Shown: piece after piece, positions 16,712-24,970 of the stretch
Numbering within the stretch: the stretch's first letter is position 1
How the letters are laid out: every line of letters starts with the position of its first letter
Assembly: GCA_963665915.2 (NCBI GenBank)
Contig: CAXXSG010000004.1
Span: 248,001 to 312,000 of the forward strand
Source: JAFGRU01 sp963665915
GTDB lineage: Bacteria; Desulfobacterota; Desulfuromonadia; Desulfuromonadales; JAAYDE01
DNA: 64,000 nt
Direction: 5' to 3'
Program-made: the position numbers and the translations under genes
Notes under the pieces: model-generated
Databases searched by the model: none
Told to the model about the DNA's origin: nothing
The model's input: the letters and a program-made list of their open reading frames with translations, nothing else

Positions 16712-16924
16712 TTAGTGATCTACTGCCACCATAATGTTGGATGCCTTAATTACGGCATAAGCGTCCATCCCCTCCTTAAGTCCTAAATCCTTTACGGCTT
16801 CTCTCGTGATAATGGAAGTGATGCAGGGACCGCTGGGAAGTTCAAGGATGATTTCCGAATTGACTGCTCCTTCGATAATTTTTTTAACTTTCCCCTTCAG
16901 GCAATTACGTGCGCTCAACTTCAT
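16712..16924 (-). CDS. mop: Molbindin (single TOBE/Mop domain)
   Basis: A 70-residue single TOBE domain. MKLSARNCLKGKVKKIIEG, the central GAVNSEIILELPSG and the C-terminal LKEGMDAYAVIKASNIMVA follow the Mop consensus closely. These proteins form hexamers that store molybdate or tungstate in the cytoplasm. AAGGAGGAACAGC precedes the ATG. It lies divergent from the large regulator gene and near the Mo/W island, whose ModE-like regulator lacks its own TOBE domains. Confidence 0.9.
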   Translation of the reverse strand: MKLSARNCLKGKVKKIIEGAVNSEIILELPSGPCITSIITREAVKDLGLKEGMDAYAVIKASNIMVAVDH

Positions 16925-17444
16925 GCTGTTCCTCCTTAAGGACTGATGTTTTTATACAAATAATTGTAACAAAGAGGGTAGGTTCCGCAAAAACCATCGG
17001 TCTTTTTTGCGTAACGTTGTGGGTATACCGGGTACCGTTGGCTGAGTTTAGTATCTTCCCTCAATGTGGGCTCAATTTAACCTTTTCAGGTCCCCCCTTG
17101 TTGAACCCTTATGCCCCCATTTGTTATAGAAATATTTCCCAAAAATTATTTTCATGATAGTATGTTTTGGTTTGGGTTTTTCCTCATAAAAACAATCAGG
17201 TAAATTTTCGCATGGTGTCACATTCTTGCTGACGTTATGGGGTTTTACCAAAAATTATAGGTTGTTAGAGAATGCTCCGCCGGTGCAACGTCTGCGTAAT
17301 TTTGAGAAATATACGCCCGGCTTTATCATTCTTTTGGAGTTGATCGATCTGCGTAAACTATTTGCCAGTGTCTGATTCAGAGCATTTTTTACACAAAATT
17401 ATCTATCGGTAGTTCTCTTCAGAATTTCCTGCGGATAAAAAACA
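16925..17444. other. Divergent promoter region between mop and the SARP-like regulator
   Basis: 520 bases without a gene. It must carry promoters for both flanking genes. A single CTATCGGTAG at 17403-17412 resembles (8 of 10) the repeat unit downstream of the regulator at 20938, which could reflect autoregulation. No other clear operator seen. Confidence 0.35.
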
Positions 17445-20400
17445 ATGCCAGACAACAACTCAATGATAAATAAGCAGAAAAAAATTCTTCAAACCCTTCC
17501 TGCAAAAATATCGCAGCCACGAATCAATAAATGCTTTCAGTGGCAGCGACTCCTTGACTCAATTGACAGCTACCAAAACAAACCTCTGGTGTGGATAAGC
17601 GGTCCGGCCGGCTGCGGAAAAACAATGCTTGCCGCCAGCTATTTAAGCTCTCGGGATCTTGACCACATCTGGTACCAGGTCGATAGTCGCGATGTGGACC
17701 CGGCCACGCTTTTTTATTATCTGGAACTGTCGGTCAAATTCCAGCAGGAAAACGAATGTGAATCCCTGCCCATTCTGCGTCCTGAGCACTTCAAAGATCC
17801 ATCCATTTTTTGCAAAAATTACTTTGAGGCATTCTTCTGCCATTGCAAACCAACGCCTGTTCTGGTCTTTGATAACTGCCAAAAACTTCAAGATGATGCC
17901 CAGTTTTTTAAGATTGTGCAGGACATGGCGACACAACTCCCCCCGGGTGGACAGATCTTCTTAATCAGCCGCTCTGAGCCGCCATCGAATTTTGCACGAA
18001 TAGTGCTGCATCAGGATATGGGTTTACTGCGAGGGGAAGATTTTCAGCTCACACCCGACGAAATACAAAATCTTTCGTCGGAATTTCAAAATACGGCACT
18101 AACTCAGACGCAAGGTGAAACCATTTGTGAAAAAACCATGGGTTGGGTAGCCGCTGTGGTTGTCTTGTTAACCACACCCAATGCTATTTCGAAACTTGTT
18201 AACTCTGAGACACTTCCTTTACCGGAAGTCCTGTTCGAGTATTTCGCAGGTGAGATTTTCGCTCAATTCGATGAAATCACTCAAAATTTCCTGCTTAAAA
18301 CCGCCTGGTTGCCGAAGATTAGTGCTGCCATGGCCCAAGAAGTTACCGGCCATGAACAGGCGGATCAAATTCTGCGCAACCTTTCGCGAAGAAACTTTTT
18401 TACCATTCAGCACGGCCAGGGCCGACAGAGCCTTTATCAATATCATCCGCTCTTTAAAGAGTTTTTAAAAAAACAGGCCCGCACAATGCTTTCGTGGGAA
18501 ACACTCGTCGGTTTAAAGTGTCATGCGGCGACCCTTTTGATTCAGGATCAGCGGTATGACGAAGCGGCCCATTTATTTCGCTTAGCCGAACAATGGAGCC
18601 GGTTTGGGGATCTTCTTTGCGAGCAGGCGAAAGACCTGATTGCGCATGGCCGCTACAAAACCCTTTACTCCAGCATCTCCTCGCTGCCCGACGAGATGCT
18701 GGAGAAGAAGCCCTGGTTGAAGTACTGGCAGGCGGCCGGTTGTTTGCCGTTCGCTCCCGGCGAAAGCAAGGGCCATTTCGAAAAAGCCTTTGTGCTTTTT
18801 GACCGTCAGCACGATATCGATGGCTGTTTTTATGCTTTGTCGGGAATCCTGAACGCCATTAATTATCAGCAAACCGATTTCAGGGGATTGGACCACTGGT
18901 TTAATGAAGTACAAAAACTCAAGGATGCTTGCCCCGAAGAGCGTTCCATAGAGATTGAAGCCCAACTTGCCATCAGTCTCCTAAGCAATTTCTTTTCCCG
19001 GGCAATTCAAAGTCCCCAGTTCGATGCCTGGATAAAACAGGCCGAAAGCTTCTGGTGTCGAGTACCCAATATCAACACCCGTCTCAAACTGGCCACGATC
19101 CTATTGGATTACTCCAGCCGAATCGGCGATTTTGCCCAAAGCAAACAGCTCATAGATGCACTTGATGAATTGATGCGGATGAGCGATCCTGCTTCCAATG
19201 CCTCGCTGGTGGCCCATATTCGAATTGCCATGTTCCATCTATTTCATGGTGAAAATGCCCTGGCCAAACAGCACTGCAAAGAGGTCATGGAAAATACCAA
19301 GAGAAGCGGTATCCGTTGCTGGGACGGCATGATTCTGGGAATAGAAGCCGCAGCAAGCCTGTGCATGGGCAAACTGGGAGAAGCGGACGGCTTCATTGAA
19401 AAAATGAGGCTCCAGCTGGCTGGCCAGGAGCCTCATTTGTATACGATTTATTACTATTGCCTGTCGGGCTGGCGTGCCGCGCGTGGCGATGAAATAGAAC
19501 TTGCCGAGGAGATGTTTACAAAAGCTATGGAGGTTGCCGAGGATATAGGTGCCATCGGCCCCGCCATTTATTGCCGTCACGGGTTGGCAAATGCCTTGTT
19601 TGCCAGAGGTGATGCTGATGGCGCGCGTGAAAATCTGGCGATCGCAATGAACACAATCGCGGCCCGAAAAATGCGCTCTTTAAAATATCAGCTGCTATTG
19701 AGCGAAGCTTATTTTGAAATCAAAACCGGGAATCAGTCTGAAGGACTGGCCGCGTTAAACAACGCACTGACCCTGGGGCGTCAGCAAGGATATTTGCAAA
19801 CCGCCTGGTGGGGTCCGGATACCATGGAATTTCTCTGTGCACAAGCTCTCTCAAATCAAATTGAAGTTCCCTGGGTAAGGCAGCTTATCCACGACGCCAA
19901 TCTAAAACCCGATAAGACCTTGACCGAAAAAGAAGATTGGCCCTGGCCGTTCAGAATATACACTTTGGGCAGGTTTACCCTCGAAAAGGATGGCTCACCC
20001 GTCGGTTTTTCCACTAAAGCGCCTAAAAAACAGCTGGATATGATCAAAGCAATAATTGCTTTGGGTGGAAACGGCGTCAGCAAGGTGGCAATAATCGACG
20101 CGCTATGGCCGGATGCTGAAGGCGACAAGGGCACCAGGGCCTTTGGAATCACCCTGCACCGCCTCCGGCGGTTGTTGGGAAATGACAACGCCGTGCAGCT
20201 TCAGGATGGTAAATTAAAGCTTGACCCAAGCTATTGCTGGGTGGATTGCTGGGACTTTGAACGTCTGGTTTCCCAAGCCGAGGAAGCTTCTGTTCGTGGT
20301 AATGCAAGCCAGGCAATTAGCATTTTGGAAAAAGCGATGGATATGTACAAAGGCCCTTTCTTGTCTCAGGATGAATTGATGCCATGGATGGTCTCGCAAA

Positions 20401-20690
20401 GGGATCGCTTGAAAACCACTTTTCTACAGGCAGTAGAGCGGCTATGTAACGACCTCGAGTCAGCAGACAGCTACGAACGCGCAGCATCATGGTATAACCG
20501 GGGTCTTGCGGTTGAAAGTTTTCCGGAAGAATTGTACCAGAGCCTCATGTTGTGTCTTGAAAAACTGGAGCGCAAAACCGAGGCCATCTCAATCTATCGC
20601 CAGTGCAAAAAAAACCTTGAAAGCTCCTTTGGAATAGCCCCCTCTCCCGGAACCGAAACGATTTATAAATCCATTCTGGAAAACAGGTAA
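17445..20690 (+). CDS. Large SARP/BTAD-type transcriptional regulator with STAND-like ATPase module
   Basis: A 1081-residue cytoplasmic regulator. A P-loop ATPase domain lies at the N-terminus (Walker A SGPAGCGKT, about 52-60; a strand VLVFDN near residue 145 as Walker B), arranged as in MalT/LuxR-type signalling ATPases. A long helical tetratricopeptide-like middle spans about 350-800. A winged-helix OmpR-like DNA-binding domain (about 832-925, FRIYTLGRFTLEKDG) leads into a bacterial transcriptional activation (BTAD) domain ending the protein. Family members integrate a ligand with ATP binding and activate sigma70 promoters at direct repeats. An array of 11-bp repeats lies 248 bases after its stop, before a formate/oxalate-type transporter and formate dehydrogenase, its likely targets. 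The start has a weak ribosome site; ATG 17463 is an alternative. Confidence 0.85.
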   Translation: MPDNNSMINKQKKILQTLPAKISQPRINKCFQWQRLLDSIDSYQNKPLVWISGPAGCGKTMLAASYLSSRDLDHIWYQVDSRDVDPATLFYYLELSVKFQQENECESLPILRPEHFKDPSIFCKNYFEAFFCHCKPTPVLVFDNCQKLQDDAQFFKIVQDMATQLPPGGQIFLISRSEPPSNFARIVLHQDMGLLRGEDFQLTPDEIQNLSSEFQNTALTQTQGETICEKTMGWVAAVVVLLTTPNAISKLVNSETLPLPEVLFEYFAGEIFAQFDEITQNFLLKTAWLPKISAAMAQEVTGHEQADQILRNLSRRNFFTIQHGQGRQSLYQYHPLFKEFLKKQARTMLSWETLVGLKCHAATLLIQDQRYDEAAHLFRLAEQWSRFGDLLCEQAKDLIAHGRYKTLYSSISSLPDEMLEKKPWLKYWQAAGCLPFAPGESKGHFEKAFVLFDRQHDIDGCFYALSGILNAINYQQTDFRGLDHWFNEVQKLKDACPEERSIEIEAQLAISLLSNFFSRAIQSPQFDAWIKQAESFWCRVPNINTRLKLATILLDYSSRIGDFAQSKQLIDALDELMRMSDPASNASLVAHIRIAMFHLFHGENALAKQHCKEVMENTKRSGIRCWDGMILGIEAAASLCMGKLGEADGFIEKMRLQLAGQEPHLYTIYYYCLSGWRAARGDEIELAEEMFTKAMEVAEDIGAIGPAIYCRHGLANALFARGDADGARENLAIAMNTIAARKMRSLKYQLLLSEAYFEIKTGNQSEGLAALNNALTLGRQQGYLQTAWWGPDTMEFLCAQALSNQIEVPWVRQLIHDANLKPDKTLTEKEDWPWPFRIYTLGRFTLEKDGSPVGFSTKAPKKQLDMIKAIIALGGNGVSKVAIIDALWPDAEGDKGTRAFGITLHRLRRLLGNDNAVQLQDGKLKLDPSYCWVDCWDFERLVSQAEEASVRGNASQAISILEKAMDMYKGPFLSQDELMPWMVSQRDRLKTTFLQAVERLCNDLESADSYERAASWYNRGLAVESFPEELYQSLMLCLEKLERKTEAISIYRQCKKNLESSFGIAPSPGTETIYKSILENR

Positions 20691-20820
20691 ACCCCGCCTG
20701 TCGCCAAAACACCTGGAACAGTTTTCCCAAGACAATCACTCCATTTAAACGTTTACTTCAATACCTGAATCCGTATGTTTGGGCCGGGAAAAGTGTGTAA
20801 GTGCCGGACTTGAATGAGTG

Positions 20821-20868
20821 TTTCAAAAATCTGAGGCGCACCTAACGGTTCGTCGGTGATTTTTGAAA
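20821..20868. repeat. Inverted repeat after the regulator gene
   Basis: TTTCAAAAATC at 20821-20831 pairs perfectly with GATTTTTGAAA at 20858-20868 across 26 bases. No T run follows, so it is not a typical terminator; possibly part of a small repeat element. Confidence 0.5.
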
Positions 20869-20937
20869 TGCATAGGCAGGTCAATGAAATGCGCTATTTC
20901 CCGGTCAAAACTCACTGATACAGGTTAAAATACCCGC

Positions 20938-20992
20938 CTATCCGTAATCCATGTGTATCCTATCCGTAAGCTATCCGTAACCAGTCCGGCAG
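20938..20992 (+). promoter_or_regulatory. Tandem 11-bp direct repeat array, candidate SARP/BTAD binding site
   Basis: Units of 11 bp in perfect phase: CTATCCGTAAT (20938), CCATGTGTATC (20949, degenerate), CTATCCGTAAG (20960), CTATCCGTAAC (20971) and a weak fifth CAGTCCGGCAG (20982). Three units share ten identical bases. SARP regulators bind heptamers repeated every 11 bp just upstream of a -10 box; CAGAAT at 20990-20995 is a possible -10. The adjacent upstream gene encodes a protein with exactly this type of DNA-binding domain. Confidence 0.6.
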
Positions 20993-21423
20993 AATGATTT
21001 GGATGACAGTTCTTCAGCTTAGCGCGAAAAGAAAACAAAAATTATTCCAGCCACTTAGAGCTATACAAAAAAAAACAACTGTTTTTTTAAAATCGTAATC
21101 TATTGGTAGCCCCTTCGGGGGCAATATTACCTGCCGAAAAAATATCATCTTTTCAAAAATTCTTTCCTGCGAAAAAAGGCCCCCCAGGCCCCACTTTAAT
21201 TAACTTAAATCGCAGTAAAAACTGGTGAATCTCTGCTAATACCGGACACAAATCAATTGTCGGCAGTTGGCGCAGGTGAAAAACCACCTGAAAAGAATAG
21301 AGATAATAAATAAATTTCTACAACTTTAAAAAGGGTGCAGATGTTGGTCTGCCTTTTTATATGCGTTGGAGTCTGGTCCGAAAAAATCAGATATAAACCG
21401 AACTAAAGGAAAGGAAACACAAA
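20993..21423 (+). other. Leader region of the OFA transporter with attenuator-like hairpin
   Basis: No gene. A GCCCC/GGGGC hairpin lies near 21111-21122. At 21328-21358 GCAGA/TCTGC with flanking AAAAAG/CTTTTT forms a terminator-like hairpin 66 bases before the transporter start. If transcription begins at the repeat array this hairpin lies in the leader and may act as an attenuator; otherwise it ends upstream transcription. AAAGGAAAGG precedes ATG 21424. Confidence 0.45.
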
Positions 21424-22754
21424 ATGAGTAGCGTTACAAAAATCCCAAACCGCTGGAGGATCGCCTTTTTTGGCACCATGCTGCAGGTATGTCTCGGCAC
21501 CGTTTATGCGTGGAGTTTTTTTCAGAAACCCCTGGTAAACACCTACGGCTGGACTAACAGCCAGGCTGCCTGGGCGTTCAGTACCGCTATCTGTTTTTTG
21601 GGGCTGTCGGCAGCCTGGGGCGGGATGAACCTTCCTAAATACGGCCCCCGAAAACTTGCCATGGCCGGCGGAGTGCTCTTCGGCGTCGGTTATCTGATTG
21701 CATCCACCGCCCTTAACATGAACAGCCTGATTCTCCTTTACATCGGTTACGGCATTATCGGCGGTTGCGGTTTGGGGCTTGGATATGTCACGCCCGTAGC
21801 TACTGCTGCCAAATGGTTCCCCGACAAGAAGGGTTTCGTCACCGGCATGGTTGTCATGGGCTTCGGATTTGGAGCCCTGGTCATGTCCAAAGTGATCGCT
21901 CCCATACTGATGGATATGTTTAATAACAACCTGGTGCAGGTCTTTTTCTGGATCGGCATCGTCATGCTCTTCCTGACCCTGCCCGCCGGCTACAACCTGG
22001 TTAATCCGCCCGAAGGCTTTGTTCCCAAGGGTTACACCCCACCCGAACCGAGTGCGGCGCAAAAAGCGGGTAACACGACTGAGGGCACTGCCAAACAATG
22101 CATCCTCTCCGGAAAATTCTTCATGATGTGGATGGTTCTGACCTGCAACGTTTCCGCAGGAATCATGTTCATCGGTTTCCAATCCCCTATGTTGCAGGCC
22201 CTGCTGAGAGACTCCTATGCCGCCAAATTTGCCGATCCTGCAGCATTGACCGCAGCCCTGGCCGCGGCCGGAGCCACCCTGATCGCTGTCAGCTCGATCT
22301 TCAACGGCGTTGGGCGCTTTTTCTGGGGCGGATTGTCCGATAAAGTTGGACGAACCAATGCCTTCCGCATGCTTGTCGGTAGTCAGATTGCGATTTTTAT
22401 TGCCCTGGTCTATATCAAGTCGCCATGGATTTTCGGTGCCCTAGTCTGTTACGTACTGCTCTGCTACGGCGGTGGATTCGGTGCCATGCCTTCGTTTGTG
22501 CTTGATGTCTTCGGCCCGTGCGCATGGCCGTTGTCTACGGAACCATCCTGACCGGTTGGTCCGCGGGCGGCATTATCGGTCCCCAGCTCGCCGCCATCAT
22601 CAGAGACCGCTTCCCTGACAATCCCGGTCTGTACACTTACGTCGGTGGCGCTATCCTGCTGACCATTGGGTTCTTGTTCACTCTTGCCCTCTCAGACAAA
22701 AAATTCGAAGTCAAGAGCACTGCGGCCTTGACCTCGGCAACGGTTGAGGAATAA
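21424..22754 (+). CDS. OFA-family MFS transporter (oxalate/formate type), interrupted by a frameshift
   Basis: Twelve-helix major facilitator of the oxalate/formate antiporter family: AFFGTMLQVCLGTVYAWSFF at the start, RWRIA before helix 1, and GYGIIGGCGLGLGYVTP in helix 4. The frame breaks at about 22515: after FVLDVFG the first frame runs into ALDWPLSTEPS-like nonsense and stops at 22551, while the next frame continues exactly with RMAVVYGTILTGWSAGGIIG. One base inserted after GGCCC would restore an FGPVRMAVVYG join. This could be a sequencing error in a C run or a real lesion removing the last two helices. Its position before formate dehydrogenase suggests formate or a related monocarboxylate as substrate. 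Confidence 0.8.
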
Positions 22755-23206
22755 GCTTTTTCACGAAAACCTTTTGTATCAACACAAAATTCTCTGTTAT
22801 TGGAATTTGAGAAAAATCGTAGCTGGGTCTGCCGTGCCATCGACAGGCCTCCTTGGCAGCCATCCTGTCATCGGTCTCCTCAGGGAGACCGATGACTTGG
22901 CTTTGTGTGGGACGTTATTCAATATTTGGAATTAGAAAAAAGAGGCTTGTTTCCCTGCACAGTTAACCGGGGGTCATTTAAAAAATCTGATATCACAGCC
23001 TCCTTTGCAATGGCTGTTTTTTTATGCTTTCAACTGCTGAAGCCCTGAAAATTAATTGAACATAATTGAAATCGTTTTTCTTAATTGTAAGAAGATTTGT
23101 TGTTTTACACGCGAGAAATATAAAAGTTGATGCAGTTTTTGGAAAAGATAACGATTGTTACTAAGCCTAATAAGCTTTGAGTGAATTGAGGCAAAGGTGA
23201 TTACCT
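22755..23206 (+). other. Intergenic region between OFA transporter and fdh operon with two hairpins
   Basis: A perfect 13-bp stem, GTCATCGGTCTCC/GGAGACCGATGAC, lies at 22867-22896. A terminator, ACAGCC/GGCTGT followed by seven T, is at 22995-23023. The transporter and the dehydrogenase are therefore probably separate transcripts. The AT-rich stretch 23040-23160 should hold the fdh promoter; I could not identify a definite sigma54 or sigma70 box. Confidence 0.5.
22995..23023 (+). terminator. Terminator after the OFA transporter
   Basis: ACAGCC at 22995-23000 pairs with GGCTGT at 23012-23017, followed by a T run. Confidence 0.7.
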
Positions 23207-24931
23207 ATGATTGATCAAAACCTGGAAGAAAAGATTGTTGATCTGAAGGGGAAATATCCCCGAAAAGAGTCCGCTCTAATGCCTGCTTTAATGCTGGCCC
23301 AGAATGCTAATAAAAATTTTCTTTCCAAGGAAGACATCGATAAGGTTTCAGGCATTGTCGGCGTTCCTTCAGCGAAGGCGTATGGCGTGACAACCTATTA
23401 TACGATGTACAATCCGCAAAAAGTTGGCAAGTACCATCTTCAGGTTGATACCAATATACCCGCAACTTTGATGGGGGCATTGGATATTGTCGAACACCTT
23501 GAAGGCAAACTTGGAATCAAACCGGGGGAAACGACCGGGGATGGTCTTTTTACCCTGAGTAAGGTTGAATGCTTGGGCTCCTGCGGCACCTGTCCCGTAA
23601 TTCAGGTGAACGACGTTTACTATGAAAATATGACCCCGGAAAAAACAGATGCCTTGCTTGAGTCTCTTAAAAACGGTGTTCTTCCGGAGAAGAAAGTTGA
23701 CTACAACTATGGAACGACATGCAACGTTCTTTTAAAGAACCGAGGCGTTGAAAATTCCACCTCGATCCAGACGTACAAAAAAAACGGCGGTTACAAGGCC
23801 CTCGCAAAAGCGTTGCAGATGGAGCCTCAGGAGATTGTCAATGTCGTCAAGGACGCGGGCATCCGGGGCAGAGGCGGCGCCGGTTTTCCTGCGGGCGTCA
23901 AATGGGGATTTCTGGCTAAGGACACGGGTAAGCCAAATTATCTCGTGTGCAACGCGGATGAAGGCGAACCGGGAACCTTCAAGGACCGCCAGATCATGGA
24001 ATACGATCCCCATCTTCTGGTTGAAGGGATGGCGATTTCAGCCCTGGCGCTGGGAGCGAAACTTTCCTTTATTTATATTCGGGGCGAATTCGGTTGGATT
24101 GCGGACATTCTGGAAAATGCCATAGCAGAAGCCAAGGCCGATGGCCAGCTTTCCGATCTGGATATTATCGTTCATCGCGGCGCGGGTGCTTATGTCTGCG
24201 GTGAAGAAACAGCACTGATCGAATCAATCGAAGGGAAGCGGGGTCAGCCTCGTATGAAACCGCCCTTCCCCGCTGTTGAAGGGCTTTATGGATGTCCAAC
24301 AATTGTCAACAATGTTGAAACCTTGGCCAGCGTTCCTTTTGTTGTCGAGCATGGGGCCGATGAATTCAAAAAGTGGGGCAGCGAGAACAACTTCGGATTC
24401 AAGCTGTTCGGGATCAGCGGAGCCGTCAATAAGCCCGGCGTTTATGAATATCCCATGGGAGTTTCTTTCAGTGAGTTGATCGATGCCGCGGGCGGCTATA
24501 AAGGCAAAGTCAAGGCGGCCATCGTCGGCGGCCTGTCTACACCGATATTGAAAGCGGACGAATTAAAAACCCTCGAAATGGACTATGATTCCTGTGAAAA
24601 CCACGGCACCGCTTTAGGCTCCGGGGGGATCATGGTCATCGGCGACGAGTTCTCGATTCCTGAACTTGCGCTTAGAACCATCGAGTTTTATGCTCACGAA
24701 TCCTGTGGCAAATGTGCTCTGTGTAAAGAAGGCTCTCATACGATTGTATTGATACTGAGAAAGCTTCTCTCAGGCTTCGGGGAGATGAAGGATCTTGAAG
24801 CGTGTGAGCGGATTGTCAACACGATCAACTTCGGAGGCTCTACTCTTTGTCCCACCGGGCAGGCGTTTGCCGCTCCGATTAAAGGCATGGTGGAAAAATT
24901 CAGGGATGAGTTCCTTGCTTTAATAAAATAA
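23207..24931 (+). CDS. fdhB: Formate dehydrogenase beta subunit, NuoE-NuoF fusion (NAD- and FMN-binding)
   Basis: 574 residues. Residues 1-150 are a NuoE-type thioredoxin-like 2Fe-2S domain (cysteines include CLGSCGTC). Residues 190-570 are NuoF: RGRGGAGFPAGVKW for NADH, NADEGEPGTFKDR for FMN, GAGAYVCGEETALIES, and CGKCALCKEG with a distal cysteine for a 4Fe-4S cluster. It accepts electrons from the catalytic subunit encoded next and reduces NAD(P)+, or runs in reverse for CO2 reduction; some relatives bifurcate to ferredoxin. It lies 39 bases before fdhA, in the same operon. The ribosome site is AAAGGTGATTACCT. Confidence 0.92.
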   Translation: MIDQNLEEKIVDLKGKYPRKESALMPALMLAQNANKNFLSKEDIDKVSGIVGVPSAKAYGVTTYYTMYNPQKVGKYHLQVDTNIPATLMGALDIVEHLEGKLGIKPGETTGDGLFTLSKVECLGSCGTCPVIQVNDVYYENMTPEKTDALLESLKNGVLPEKKVDYNYGTTCNVLLKNRGVENSTSIQTYKKNGGYKALAKALQMEPQEIVNVVKDAGIRGRGGAGFPAGVKWGFLAKDTGKPNYLVCNADEGEPGTFKDRQIMEYDPHLLVEGMAISALALGAKLSFIYIRGEFGWIADILENAIAEAKADGQLSDLDIIVHRGAGAYVCGEETALIESIEGKRGQPRMKPPFPAVEGLYGCPTIVNNVETLASVPFVVEHGADEFKKWGSENNFGFKLFGISGAVNKPGVYEYPMGVSFSELIDAAGGYKGKVKAAIVGGLSTPILKADELKTLEMDYDSCENHGTALGSGGIMVIGDEFSIPELALRTIEFYAHESCGKCALCKEGSHTIVLILRKLLSGFGEMKDLEACERIVNTINFGGSTLCPTGQAFAAPIKGMVEKFRDEFLALIK

Positions 24932-24970
24932 TTTTCCGATGTTTAATACAATCATCTAACGGAGACTGTT

